A program made the translations under genes and the position numbers. Positions 17,368-25,481 of a stretch of DNA of 64,000 nucleotides are shown here, in pieces (the stretch's first letter is position 1; every line of letters begins with the position of its first letter). The DNA is from Brevibacillus_H ginsengisoli. Its GTDB lineage: Bacteria > Bacillota > Bacilli > Brevibacillales > Brevibacillaceae. The stretch lies in assembly GCF_050113715.1 (NCBI RefSeq), contig NZ_JBNJQR010000005.1:248001-312000 (forward strand). Direction: 5' to 3'. The notes beneath the pieces were generated by a model. It ran no database searches and was not told the origin of the DNA. It was given only the letters and a program-made list of their open reading frames with translations.

Positions 17368-19146
17368 GATCGTGATGCTTGTCCCCTCACCAAGCTTGCT
17401 GTCAATCGACATATCCCCACCGTGGTTTTTTACCATGCGCATGGAGATCGGCAGGCCAAGCCCTGTTCCTTCTTCTTTTAACGAGAAGAAAGGATCAAAA
17501 ATCCGATTGGCATGCTCAGGAGAAATACCTACGCCAGTATCCTGAATGACAATTCGAATCATGGCGTCATCCTGTTCGGAGCGAACGATTAGCTTGCCTC
17601 CATTAGGCATGGCTTCCAATCCGTTTTTCATCAGATTTAACAGGACCTGTTTAAGCTGTTCGACATCCGCGAAGAAAACAAGTTCCTCGTTGTACGCTTC
17701 GATTATTTCAATTCCATGCAGGGAAGCTTCACCTTTCATCAATGGAAGAATGGAAGCGAAAATTTCACCCAATTGAACTTCCCGATAATTCGGGCGGGAT
17801 GGTTTGGAAAGCAATAACAGCTCCGTCACGATTTTATTTACGCGCTCAATTTCTTGAACGATCAGCGGCAAATGGTATTTCATGCTTTCTTCCTCGGACA
17901 GGTTGCCTTGAAGCAGTTGCATGAATCCGTAAATTACCGTTAACGGATTGCGAATTTCGTGAGCGGCTCCTGCGGCTAGTTGACCGACAAGCGAGAGCTT
18001 TTCAGACTGGTGCATGTATTCTTGCACTTTCATCTGTTCGGTAATATCGGTGAGCGCCACCATCCAGCCTAGTTCGTCACGCTGTTGATCGAGAAGCGGC
18101 ACATAGGAGATCAAGGCGTGAAACGGTTCACCTTGCTTGTTGTATAGCACAATCGACCGGTTCTCGAACCAAGGCGTCTCTGAATGCCAGACATGCTGAT
18201 CCGGTGATAAAGGCAAGCAGTTTTCGTCCAGGGCGACCAGCTGCTGGGCTTTTTCATTGATGTGAATTTCAGAGGTCGGGTGATGGCAAGTGATAATCCC
18301 TACAGGAAGTGAATTGAGAATCTGCTCTCTTACCCGTTTCTCTTCTTCAAGGATGTGATTCTGCGATTCTCCCTTGGCAAACAATTCCGCGATATTTAAA
18401 GACATCTTGTTAAATTCTTGCGCCAATTCATAAAAATCATCCTGAGCGCTGTACGTGATCTGTTGCCCGAACGTCCCGCGTGATACTTCCCGTACTTGTT
18501 TAATAAGCGATTGGATCGGTTGAAGCAATCCTTTACGAAAATAAAAGGAGCAAAACAATCCAAACAGGATGGAGAGAACAGACACGGTGTATGTAATCAA
18601 AAGAGAAACCCGCAAACTGTGATTGGATTGCACAAATTCTTCATGGAATTGTGAGTCAAGCTGACCAAGTGACAAGCTCAGCTTGTTTTCCAACTCCTGA
18701 ATTCTCGGTTCCACCTCGTGTTCAAGCACATAGTTGATGGCTTGTACATTATTGGCTTTGATCAATGGGTCAATCTGATTCAAAAAGATAAAATCCAGTT
18801 CGTTCAGCATCCGAATAATTGTGAATAAATCTTGGTACTGCTGATTCTGTTCCGTGTTTTGGAAGCGATTGCGAGAAACGAATTGTTTGGAGTATTGCTG
18901 CAAATAAACCGGGTCCCTGGTCAGCGTGTACATCTTCAGGGCATAGGTTTTCGCGTACATTTGATTTTTGACTTCCAGCAAAGAGCTCATCTGTGGCAGG
19001 ATTTTTTGCGTCAAATGAGTTTCTTCCGAGGTTACTTTGGTCATTTGGTAGCTGAATAAAAGGGCGACAGACCCGATTAACAGAATCAAGACCATATAGC
19101 TCAGAATCATTTTTTTTTGAAAGCCCATTTTATGAAACGGTAACAT
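17335..19146 (-). CDS. Sensor histidine kinase (HAMP-PAS-HisKA-HATPase)
   Basis: A 603-residue membrane kinase. TM1 is at about 13-33 and TM2 at 180-203, and between them is a 145-residue, mostly helical external sensor. A HAMP domain (about 204-256) is followed by a short coiled coil, a PAS domain (about 268-375), then HisKA with the phospho-acceptor H396 in HEIRNPL. The ATPase part has the N box (LLNLMKNGLEAM), DTGVG at 536-540 and GTGLGL at 560-565. The build resembles sporulation kinases and other orphan kinases, and no response regulator gene is adjacent. It lies 16 bases downstream of a BMP-type binding protein gene, so the binding protein may feed it ligand information. Possible targets (for example Spo0F) are inference. 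Confidence 0.92.
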   Translation of the reverse strand: MLPFHKMGFQKKMILSYMVLILLIGSVALLFSYQMTKVTSEETHLTQKILPQMSSLLEVKNQMYAKTYALKMYTLTRDPVYLQQYSKQFVSRNRFQNTEQNQQYQDLFTIIRMLNELDFIFLNQIDPLIKANNVQAINYVLEHEVEPRIQELENKLSLSLGQLDSQFHEEFVQSNHSLRVSLLITYTVSVLSILFGLFCSFYFRKGLLQPIQSLIKQVREVSRGTFGQQITYSAQDDFYELAQEFNKMSLNIAELFAKGESQNHILEEEKRVREQILNSLPVGIITCHHPTSEIHINEKAQQLVALDENCLPLSPDQHVWHSETPWFENRSIVLYNKQGEPFHALISYVPLLDQQRDELGWMVALTDITEQMKVQEYMHQSEKLSLVGQLAAGAAHEIRNPLTVIYGFMQLLQGNLSEEESMKYHLPLIVQEIERVNKIVTELLLLSKPSRPNYREVQLGEIFASILPLMKGEASLHGIEIIEAYNEELVFFADVEQLKQVLLNLMKNGLEAMPNGGKLIVRSEQDDAMIRIVIQDTGVGISPEHANRIFDPFFSLKEEGTGLGLPISMRMVKNHGGDMSIDSKLGEGTSITISLPKEPSRAV

Positions 19147-19162
19147 TGTTTAAGCCTCCAAG

Positions 19163-20149
19163 TTACTTCACGATAAGTTGCTGCAGATCGTAGTTGATGG
19201 TCTCTTGTACGGATTTCGGTACCATGGGACCAAACGGACTTAGGCGATTGACACCTTCACGCAGTCCATAGGTAACGTCACCTGAAGGCAATTTACCGCT
19301 CAGATACTGCTTGATTAACATTGAATAGATTTGAGGGACATCTTGTATCAAACACACCAACACGTTGTTGGGGGCAATATAGCGTTGATCAGCAATGTAG
19401 CCAATGGCGTAAATATTAGCTTTTTGAGCCACCATAATCACATCGAGGTTGAAGCTGTCTCCAGTGGTATAGATCACGTCTACATCTTCATTCAATAATT
19501 CCTTTGCGGCGATGATCGCATGTTGCTTATCAAAGAAGTCAGGTACCTTTTTTACAAGCACATTGATTTGGGGATTCGCCGCTCGCGCTCCTTCACGGAA
19601 GCCCTCAACTTGTCGAAACTCCGTTGGTTTGTCTACGACGATATAGCCGATATTCTTGGTCTTACTCATTAAAGCGGCTAGTTCGCCGATCAAAAATCCT
19701 GCAGGGCGCATATCGTTTTTGATCGCTGTCTGATTAGGAGCAAACGCTTCTCCATTAACCGAGACAAATCGGGAATTGGGATATAAAGGAGCTAATCGGG
19801 TGAACGGTTTGGAAAAAACGAAACCGTGACCCAGAATCAAATCATATCCTTCTCCAGCAAAATAAGAGGCAGAGCTCTCAATTTGCTCCGGCTTCAAATT
19901 ATCGGCAACCGTCAGCTTAAATCCGTATTTTTCTTTGAGGTTCTCTAAGCTGTCAAAGGCGTAGCTGTTCCATCCCTGATCGTATGTAGGGCCTTCTAAC
20001 AACAGGGCAATCCGCTGATAGGGCTTATGGGAGTTGACATCTTTGTTCAACTGTTGCAAATTGGTAACCAATTGATACGTTAGCAGGCAAAGTAATAAGA
20101 CTCCGAACAAGCCCATGAGGATGTAGAGAGTTCGTAAATTGTTCGACAT
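19163..20149 (-). CDS. Membrane-anchored BMP-family (Med-like) ligand-binding protein
   Basis: A 328-residue protein with one N-terminal membrane anchor (about residues 8-29) and a periplasmic-binding-type domain of the BMP/Med family: RIALLLEGPTYDQGWNSY, then LILGHGFVF, VDVIYTTGDSFN and the DVPQIYSMLIKQYL tail. BMP proteins bind nucleosides or related ligands; Med, in Bacillus, is a positive regulator of competence. The start is placed at 20149, because TGAGGAATCCT precedes that ATG. The longer reading frame back to 20242 adds 31 residues without a good site. There is no lipobox and no ABC ATPase or permease nearby. The histidine kinase follows after 16 bases, which suggests a sensor role rather than uptake. 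Confidence 0.85.
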   Translation of the reverse strand: MSNNLRTLYILMGLFGVLLLCLLTYQLVTNLQQLNKDVNSHKPYQRIALLLEGPTYDQGWNSYAFDSLENLKEKYGFKLTVADNLKPEQIESSASYFAGEGYDLILGHGFVFSKPFTRLAPLYPNSRFVSVNGEAFAPNQTAIKNDMRPAGFLIGELAALMSKTKNIGYIVVDKPTEFRQVEGFREGARAANPQINVLVKKVPDFFDKQHAIIAAKELLNEDVDVIYTTGDSFNLDVIMVAQKANIYAIGYIADQRYIAPNNVLVCLIQDVPQIYSMLIKQYLSGKLPSGDVTYGLREGVNRLSPFGPMVPKSVQETINYDLQQLIVK

Positions 20150-20270
20150 AGGATTCCTCACAAACTGTAGCATTCTGACGTTTATGTGCAAAGGGATGTG
20201 ATCGTTTTGGTGGTACTTATATCCTATATTATAATGTTTCATGATTACAGAAGGAATAGAAAGTCGTTTA

Positions 20271-20470
20271 TTAAAAAAGAAGAACCGCCTCCGAAGCGGA
20301 GACGGCCTGTATCGAGCTCAGGTGTCTGGGGTAAATCCGTTAGACATTGAAGACACATCTACCTCCTGAGATAGACTATCGCTTCAAAGATTCGGCTTAC
20401 CAATCGACTTGGGGTGATGCTCGAAATCGTCCATGGCACATCGCCTCCTGAAAGGTCATGCCTGAAGATT
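20271..20470 (-). ncRNA. Candidate structured RNA / short-ORF element A
   Basis: Read on the minus strand, this stretch has two Shine-Dalgarno-like sites: CAGGAGGCGATGTGCC near 20441-20456, and GGAGGTAGATGTG at 20354-20366. It ends in a strong terminator (GCCGTCTCC, loop, GGAGGCGG, then T-rich) at 20271-20306. A related element faces the other way at 23398-23575. Both share the 13-base string GGAGGTAGATGTG, a GGAGGCGA..TGCC block and the same terminator. Possible peptides are very short. No known riboswitch class was recognised. Outside the element, 20,470-20,612 holds nothing I can name. Confidence 0.45.
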
Positions 20471-20612
20471 TATAAGCTACTCACCAGAGCTCGATAATAC
20501 TAGTTTGAACAAAACCGAATAGGATATGCATCCGCTTCAAAGTTCCAATGGTTGCCCAATTAGGAATCTTTCCTTAGGTAAGGGAAAGTACCGTGAAAGA
20601 GAGTGAGAATCC

Positions 20613-21161
20613 GTGAGTATAACCCGATTAGTGTACACAGTCTGTTTTCTTAAACAAAAGGACAAGCTGCTGATGTTGAATCGCGAGTCACAGCCGAACA
20701 TGGGATTATGGAATGGAGTCGGCGGCAAGATTGAGCCGGGTGAGTCAGCGCAGGAAAGTGTTATTCGTGAGGTTCGAGAGGAAACGGGCATGGTGGTGGA
20801 CCAGGTTCAATTTGGAGGAATTGTTACCTGGGAAGCCAGCCTGCCTCAGACTGATAAACCGGCAAAAGAGGGAATGTATTTGTTTCTTGCTGAACTTCCT
20901 GAAGATATGGAGATTACTCCTGTTCAAAAAATGGAGGAGGGTATTCTGGCCTGGAAAGAAATAAGTTGGGTAATGAACACCAAAAACCTAGGGATTGCGA
21001 GCAATATTCGCTCTTTTCTTCCGAATCTTCTGGCAGGACATGAGCCAAGAGAATACTTCTGCACCTATCAACAGGATCAGTTCTCAAATTGTGAAGTCCT
21101 GCCATTGCCTAAGCAAATTGACCCCATGATTATCAATCGGTTCCCCCAGTTTTTCACTTAA
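20613..21161 (+). CDS. NUDIX hydrolase, MutT/8-oxo-dGTP type
   Basis: A 182-residue NUDIX pyrophosphohydrolase. The NUDIX box spans about residues 37-59 and has the required G, E and REVREETG elements (GGKIEPGES, then IREVREETGM). The start of the protein (RLVYTVCFLKQKDKLLMLNR) is like the MutT/YtkD group, which hydrolyse oxidised nucleoside triphosphates; other nucleotide substrates are equally possible. Start is a GTG at 20613 with a weak purine-rich site. The gene converges on the LysR gene, overlapping it by four bases. Confidence 0.85.
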   Translation: MSITRLVYTVCFLKQKDKLLMLNRESQPNMGLWNGVGGKIEPGESAQESVIREVREETGMVVDQVQFGGIVTWEASLPQTDKPAKEGMYLFLAELPEDMEITPVQKMEEGILAWKEISWVMNTKNLGIASNIRSFLPNLLAGHEPREYFCTYQQDQFSNCEVLPLPKQIDPMIINRFPQFFT

Positions 21162-22042
21162 ATTCGATTCGCTCCAAAATGACCAAAAAAATGCTGGATA
21201 ACGCCTGATAGCTGTTCATCTTGCCGCATGCACCAAAAGATGTTTCGTTTAACCGTAATATTTTTAACGTATACACGAGCGATTTGGTTTGCGGCAACCA
21301 GATTCTGAACAGCTATTTGAGGGACTAGCATCGCTCCATAACCAGCAAGCATGGCTTGAATGGCCGCATTCATCCCGTGCAGCTGCAATCCGATTGGCGG
21401 AGGGGGAAGTTCTCTGGATTGACACAGAGTTAACAAATATTCTCTGGTTGAGCTTCCTTCTTCCCGAAATAGGAAGGGCTGCTTCATCATCTCTTCCAAG
21501 GTGACGGCCTGACCCGCGTAGGCATGATCTGCAGGCACTACAAACCACAATTCATCCTCACATAACACCTGTCTTACAATACCCGCTTCTTCCCAACCTC
21601 CGGCAACGATTCCCACGTCCGCCTGATAATGAATAAGTTGATCATACACATATCTTGAGTTTCCAGACGACATGGTTACATTGACATCTGGAAAGGCTCG
21701 TTTATAGGATGCTAACCACGAAGGCAACAGATATTGCGCAGGCAAATGAGTGACGGATAGACGAAGGGAGCCCAATTTACCCTCGCGAAGTTCATGCAAT
21801 TGACGCTCTATTTCTTCTTCCCAGGCAAATAACCTCTTCGCATGTTGATACAGAAACTGGCCGGCAGATGTCAGCTCAATTCCTCTTCCATTGGGTTGAA
21901 TGACTTTCAGCCCAATCTCCGTTTCTAATTTTCTTATTTGAGCGGTTACAGCTGGCTGAGTGAGATGAAGTTCAGCCGCTGCGCGCGTCACACTTCCGCA
22001 CTCCGTTACACGTGAAAAAATTCGCAACGCATGTAAATTCAT
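21158..22042 (-). CDS. LysR family transcriptional regulator
   Basis: A 294-residue LysR-type activator/repressor. Residues 1-60 form the winged helix-turn-helix (LRIFSRVTECGSVTRAAAEL, LTQPAVTAQIRKLE). The remainder is the two-lobed effector-binding domain. The sequence around GIELTSAGQFLYQHAKRL resembles the CysL/YwfK branch. It is divergent from an MFS transporter gene with a 123-base spacer, the usual arrangement for a LysR protein and the gene it controls. The effector is unknown. It converges with the NUDIX gene, with a four-base overlap. Confidence 0.9.
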   Translation of the reverse strand: MNLHALRIFSRVTECGSVTRAAAELHLTQPAVTAQIRKLETEIGLKVIQPNGRGIELTSAGQFLYQHAKRLFAWEEEIERQLHELREGKLGSLRLSVTHLPAQYLLPSWLASYKRAFPDVNVTMSSGNSRYVYDQLIHYQADVGIVAGGWEEAGIVRQVLCEDELWFVVPADHAYAGQAVTLEEMMKQPFLFREEGSSTREYLLTLCQSRELPPPPIGLQLHGMNAAIQAMLAGYGAMLVPQIAVQNLVAANQIARVYVKNITVKRNIFWCMRQDEQLSGVIQHFFGHFGANRI

Positions 22043-22165
22043 GAGAGGCCTCCCAAATCATCAATTTTATTTATATATCGGCTAAAATGATTGATTAGAT
22101 TTAATGTGTAATCCCTCCTATGATGAATTCATCGACTTTGTCATGGCAGGAGGGAAGTACAGAGG

Positions 22166-23374
22166 ATGGAGACACGCCATCAAGTGATTCGTCTAGCGTT
22201 AATTACGGCTGCCGCTTTGTTAGGTGATTCATTTCTTTATATTGCTTTACCTCTATTCTGGCATGAGGCGGGGCTGAACTCGCTATGGCAGGTGGGGATC
22301 CTGCTTGCGATCAATCGATTTATCCGACTGCCCTTGCATCCGCTCGTAGGCTGGTTTTATCAAAAAGTATCCATTTGGACAGGCTTGCGAATTGCTGTCG
22401 GCTTGGCGGTGATCACCACGGTGGGGTGCAGTCTGGTTCATACATTTGGCGGCTGGTTGCTCTTTCGGGCATTGTGGGGAGTGGCGTGGACACTGCTTCG
22501 TCAGGGAAGCTATCTACACATTCATCATGTGAGTCATTCGGGAAATCAGGGATATCTGAACGGGTTATTCAACGGCTTTTATCGTTTGGGGAGTTTGTTC
22601 GGGATGGCGGCGGGAGGAATTCTTTGTGAATGGATTACGTACGATCAGGTACTTCAAGGCTTCGCGCTTCTGATGTTGCCTGGCTTCTGGCTGATCCGAC
22701 GATCCGGCGGTAAGGGTACGATCCCCTTAAAAGGGAATATCGACTTGAAGATCCCTCGAAGCAGACGATGGAGAAACCGTGAAATGGCTGTCTTACTCAC
22801 TTCTATGGTCATTGCGTTGATTTATCAAGGGATGTTTACCTCTACGATCAGTCGGCTGGTAGCCATTCATGTTGGAGATCAGATAAGTGTCGGCAAATGG
22901 CTGATCGGAGCCAGTTCGATTGCGGGGGTTCTGCAAGGCTTGCGGTGGGGCTGGGAGCCTTGGATTGCGCCTTGGATCGGGAAAAAGGCGGATCAAACAG
23001 AAGATCGGCATTTTCTTTTCGGTGGGGTTCTAATCGGTGCGGCTTTCTTGTTTATCGGGATCCTCTCGAGTGTTTCGATTCCTATTTGGCTTTTGATGGT
23101 ACTTGCCTTGCTGTTTACCGCATCACTCGTAACCACTCTGGTGGACGCGCTGATGACCGCAAGTCTGACCATTCACAATAGACATCGTTTCCTTCCGTCT
23201 TACACATGGGCGACTGATATTGGAGCGACGCTTGGTCCAATTATTGGCTTTTGGTTACCTGAACAAACCCTTCTGTTAGGGGCCGCCTGTTTATTAGTGG
23301 GCCTAGCAGGATATTGGATGTATATTCGCGGCAAAACGGTTCATACTACTTTCATCGGGCCCAGTGATCAATGA
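22166..23374 (+). CDS. MFS transporter
   Basis: A 402-residue major facilitator with about 12 hydrophobic segments. The first is LALITAAALLGDSFLYIALP, and the loop between TM2 and TM3 (NRFIRLPLHPLVGWFYQK) holds the remains of the MFS A motif. GSLFGMAAGGILCE is in TM5. AGGAGGGAAG lies upstream of the ATG. The divergent LysR gene probably controls it. Likely a drug or metabolite exporter; the substrate cannot be read from the sequence. Downstream lies the plus-strand RNA-like element B, probably on the same transcript. Confidence 0.87.
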   Translation: METRHQVIRLALITAAALLGDSFLYIALPLFWHEAGLNSLWQVGILLAINRFIRLPLHPLVGWFYQKVSIWTGLRIAVGLAVITTVGCSLVHTFGGWLLFRALWGVAWTLLRQGSYLHIHHVSHSGNQGYLNGLFNGFYRLGSLFGMAAGGILCEWITYDQVLQGFALLMLPGFWLIRRSGGKGTIPLKGNIDLKIPRSRRWRNREMAVLLTSMVIALIYQGMFTSTISRLVAIHVGDQISVGKWLIGASSIAGVLQGLRWGWEPWIAPWIGKKADQTEDRHFLFGGVLIGAAFLFIGILSSVSIPIWLLMVLALLFTASLVTTLVDALMTASLTIHNRHRFLPSYTWATDIGATLGPIIGFWLPEQTLLLGAACLLVGLAGYWMYIRGKTVHTTFIGPSDQ

Positions 23375-23397
23375 TGCCGATGCGTCAAGTCTCTAAG

Positions 23398-23575
23398 GAG
23401 GCGAACTGCCGCAGATCATTCTGGGATCACCCAAACGACAACCGTCGAAGTAGTGGGAAACCGTACGCTCTAAGTATCTAACTCTATACTGGAGGTAGAT
23501 GTGCTAAAGAGAAGTTACTTCCCATCACGTTGGGCTCGATGTAAGCCGTCTCCTTTTAGGAGGCGGTTTTTCCGT
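23398..23575 (+). ncRNA. Candidate structured RNA / short-ORF element B
   Basis: Directly downstream of the MFS gene. It carries AAGGAGGCGAACTGCC at the start and GGAGGTAGATGTG at 23491-23503. It ends in the terminator GCCGTCTCC/GGAGGCGG with a T-run at 23545-23572. It is a diverged counterpart of the minus-strand element at 20271-20470; the two lie about 3 kb apart and point outward. A 26-codon frame follows the second SD-like site (starting GTG CTA AAG) but runs through the terminator, so it is doubtful. Confidence 0.45.
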
Positions 23576-23662
23576 GTTGCGCGCTGTTAACGGATAAAAA
23601 AAGGACCGTTCCTCTGAGTTGGAAACGGCGCCTTTCACAAATTCAAAATAGGATCAATTGGT

Positions 23663-23782
23663 TTAACGGAAGCCCTTTTTCTTCAAAGCTTCAGCCTCTT
23701 TGCTTACTGTATTGGATGCGCGTGTCTGAGAAGGGTTTTCCTTTTCGCTTCTCTCACGTTTTACGCCTTCATGTTTGGTCAT
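23663..23782 (-). CDS. Small basic protein of 39 residues
   Basis: The frame runs MTKHEGVKRERSEKE.. to ..EALKKKGFR and is strongly charged with no hydrophobic stretch. A good GGAAAGGAG site lies eight bases before the ATG. I do not recognise the family; size and composition resemble small spore or stress proteins (YuzL-like or SASP-like) but I see no diagnostic motif. It stands alone on the minus strand. Downstream of its stop, the sequence AAAGGACCG..CGGCGCCTTT near 23,600 could act as a terminator. Confidence 0.55.
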   Translation of the reverse strand: MTKHEGVKRERSEKENPSQTRASNTVSKEAEALKKKGFR

Positions 23783-23915
23783 GGCGGTGCTCCTTTCCAA
23801 ATCGGTAATGGATGAAGATGCCTATATCGTCAGGCTTTTTAGTTTGTGTCTCTTTTCTTGAAGAAATACTAGCATCAAGGCGGTTCAACAACAGCCCTAG
23901 ATTACTTATACGACC

Positions 23916-24078
23916 GGAAAGTTTAATTGCTTTACATTGGTAAAGTAATTAAACTTTCCTTCCATTCGCGCAAGCCCGCTCAAGAAAAGATTTCGTCCGC
24001 TTACAGTCTCCTTGGAAGTGAAACTCAGCGACGTTTCAGCCCCCCGATGAGAGGGGAAAAGGGACGAATTCTTTTCTT
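23916..24078 (+). repeat. Dispersed structured repeat, copy R3 (short subfamily C)
   Basis: It has the full 5' hairpin (GGAAAGTTTAATTGCTTTAC / GTAAAGTAATTAAACTTTCC), the CATTCGCGCAAGCCCGC linker and the AAGAAAAGATTTCGTC arm. The core is then shortened to GACGTTTCAGCCCCCCGATG before the closing GGGACGAATTCTTTTCTT. The short core recurs at 32579-32641. The rest of 23,783-24,166 holds a possible extended -10 (TGGTAAAAT near 24,105) for the leader ORF below. Confidence 0.85.
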
Positions 24079-24166
24079 GTGTATGAAAAAAACGTAATGA
24101 ATGGTAAAATGTAGAACAGTTGCTGCATACACTGCGGTAGCGATATCAATAAAGGAGTGATGTTTT

Positions 24167-24250
24167 ATGAGTATTGTTCTTAATAACCCAAAGCGTAATG
24201 AAGTAGTCAATGGATCACAGGTATCCTCCTTTATTTGGAGACAAGCGTAA
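24167..24250 (+). CDS. 27-codon leader ORF upstream of rsgA
   Basis: ATG AGT ATT GTT ... GCG TAA encodes a 27-residue peptide starting MSIVLNNPKRNEVV and ending SSFIWRQA. A strong AAAGGAGTGATG site lies upstream. Fifteen bases after the stop a hairpin begins that traps the rsgA ribosome site, which is the layout of translation-attenuation leaders. The peptide does not match a leader I know. Confidence 0.55.
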   Translation: MSIVLNNPKRNEVVNGSQVSSFIWRQA

Positions 24251-24264
24251 TCCAACTAGATGTG

Positions 24265-24311
24265 AGGATTCTTCTGTGATTCCGGCAACATAAATCACAA
24301 GGAGGAATCCT
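24265..24311 (+). promoter_or_regulatory. Hairpin sequestering the rsgA ribosome-binding site
   Basis: AGGATTC (24265-24271) pairs with GAATCCT (24305-24311), and TGTGATT (24275-24281) with AATCACA (24293-24299). The SD AAGGAGG (24299-24305) is caught in the stem and internal loop, nine bases before the TTG start of rsgA. A ribosome paused on the leader ORF could open it. Confidence 0.6.
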
Positions 24312-24313
24312 GC

Positions 24314-25378
24314 TTGAATCTTGAACAATTAGGCTGGAATGAACATTTTCAACAACATTTTGAAGCTCTTAAGACCAATGAATGGGTCGCGGCCCGCGTA
24401 GCTTTGGAGCATAAACATATGTATCGGTTATACAGTCAGCATGGTGAGTTACTTGCCGAAGTGTCCGGTAAGCTTCGATTTGGAGCAACGCTCAGAGAAG
24501 ATTATCCGGCTGTAGGAGATTGGGTAGCTTGTTCCGCTCGTCCTGAAGAAGGGAAAGCAACGATTCACGCCATTTTGCCCCGCATTAGCAAATTCTCGCG
24601 TAAAGTCGCCGGTTCCACAACGGAAGAGCAGATCGTGGCGACCAACGTCAATACGGTTTTTCTCGTCAACGCGTTGAACAACGATTTCAATCCACGACGC
24701 ATTGAGCGTTACCTGATTATGGCCTGGGAAAGCGGAGCGAATCCAGTTGTCATCTTGAGCAAAGCGGATTTGTGCGAAGATGTGGAAGAGAAGCTGAAGG
24801 AAGTGGAGTCTGTCGCCTTTGGAGTTCCCATTCATGTCATCAGCACGTATCAACAAGCAGGCATGGAAAGTTTGCACCAATACATTGGCAACGGACAAAC
24901 GGTTGCCTTGCTCGGCTCCTCGGGAGTGGGCAAATCCACCTTGTTGAACTATTTGTACGGGGAAACCAAACAAGAAGTGCAAGAGGTTCGTGAAAAGGAT
25001 GACCGCGGCAAGCACACCACGACTCATCGGGAGCTGGTGCTTCTGCCCGACAAAGGAATTGTCATTGATACGCCTGGCATGCGTGAGCTTCAGCTATGGG
25101 AAGCGGACGAGGGTCTGGGTGAGGCGTTTGAAGATGTGGAAACGATTGCGGCTAATTGTTACTTTTCGGACTGCCATCATCGAGATGAACCAGGCTGTGC
25201 CATCCAACAGGCGTTGCAGGACGGGACGCTTGACTCCAAGCGATATCAAAGCTATCAGAAGCTGCAAAGAGAGCTGGCTTTTCTGGCACGCAAGGAAGAC
25301 CAACGGCTTCAGTCCCAAGAAAAAGACAAGTGGAAGAAACTCTCTCAAACTCAGCGAAAACAGAAGGTACGCCGATAA
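24314..25378 (+). CDS. rsgA: Ribosome small subunit-dependent GTPase A
   Basis: A 354-residue circularly permuted GTPase acting in late 30S ribosome maturation. An N-terminal OB-fold (about 45-95) is followed by the permuted G motifs in the order G4 (SKAD, 149-152), G1 (GSSGVGKS, 201-208) and G3 (DTPG, 252-255). A zinc-binding tail has C282, C287, H289 and C295. It is longer than the roughly 300-residue RsgA usually encoded next to spoVM/prpC-type genes, so this may be a second copy (YjeQ-like paralog). It starts with TTG behind AAGGAGG that is folded into a hairpin, so translation is probably controlled. A terminator follows. Confidence 0.92.
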   Translation: MNLEQLGWNEHFQQHFEALKTNEWVAARVALEHKHMYRLYSQHGELLAEVSGKLRFGATLREDYPAVGDWVACSARPEEGKATIHAILPRISKFSRKVAGSTTEEQIVATNVNTVFLVNALNNDFNPRRIERYLIMAWESGANPVVILSKADLCEDVEEKLKEVESVAFGVPIHVISTYQQAGMESLHQYIGNGQTVALLGSSGVGKSTLLNYLYGETKQEVQEVREKDDRGKHTTTHRELVLLPDKGIVIDTPGMRELQLWEADEGLGEAFEDVETIAANCYFSDCHHRDEPGCAIQQALQDGTLDSKRYQSYQKLQRELAFLARKEDQRLQSQEKDKWKKLSQTQRKQKVRR

Positions 25379-25388
25379 AATAATTTTG

Positions 25389-25430
25389 ACTGCTCCCGTA
25401 TGGAATTGCCTGCGGGAGCAGTTGATTTTT
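25389..25430 (+). terminator. Terminator of rsgA
   Basis: CTGCTCCCG..CGGGAGCAG stem followed by TTGATTTTT. Confidence 0.8.
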
Positions 25431-25481
25431 ACCGCTTCGAAGGATTAACCCTATTTTTCTCTATTTTCTGGAGGCATTAAA

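Noticed and set aside
20271..23575. Reading elements A and B as the terminal inverted repeats of a transposon
   Set aside because: The two are too diverged, contain terminators, and enclose no transposase; the genes between them look like ordinary chromosomal genes.
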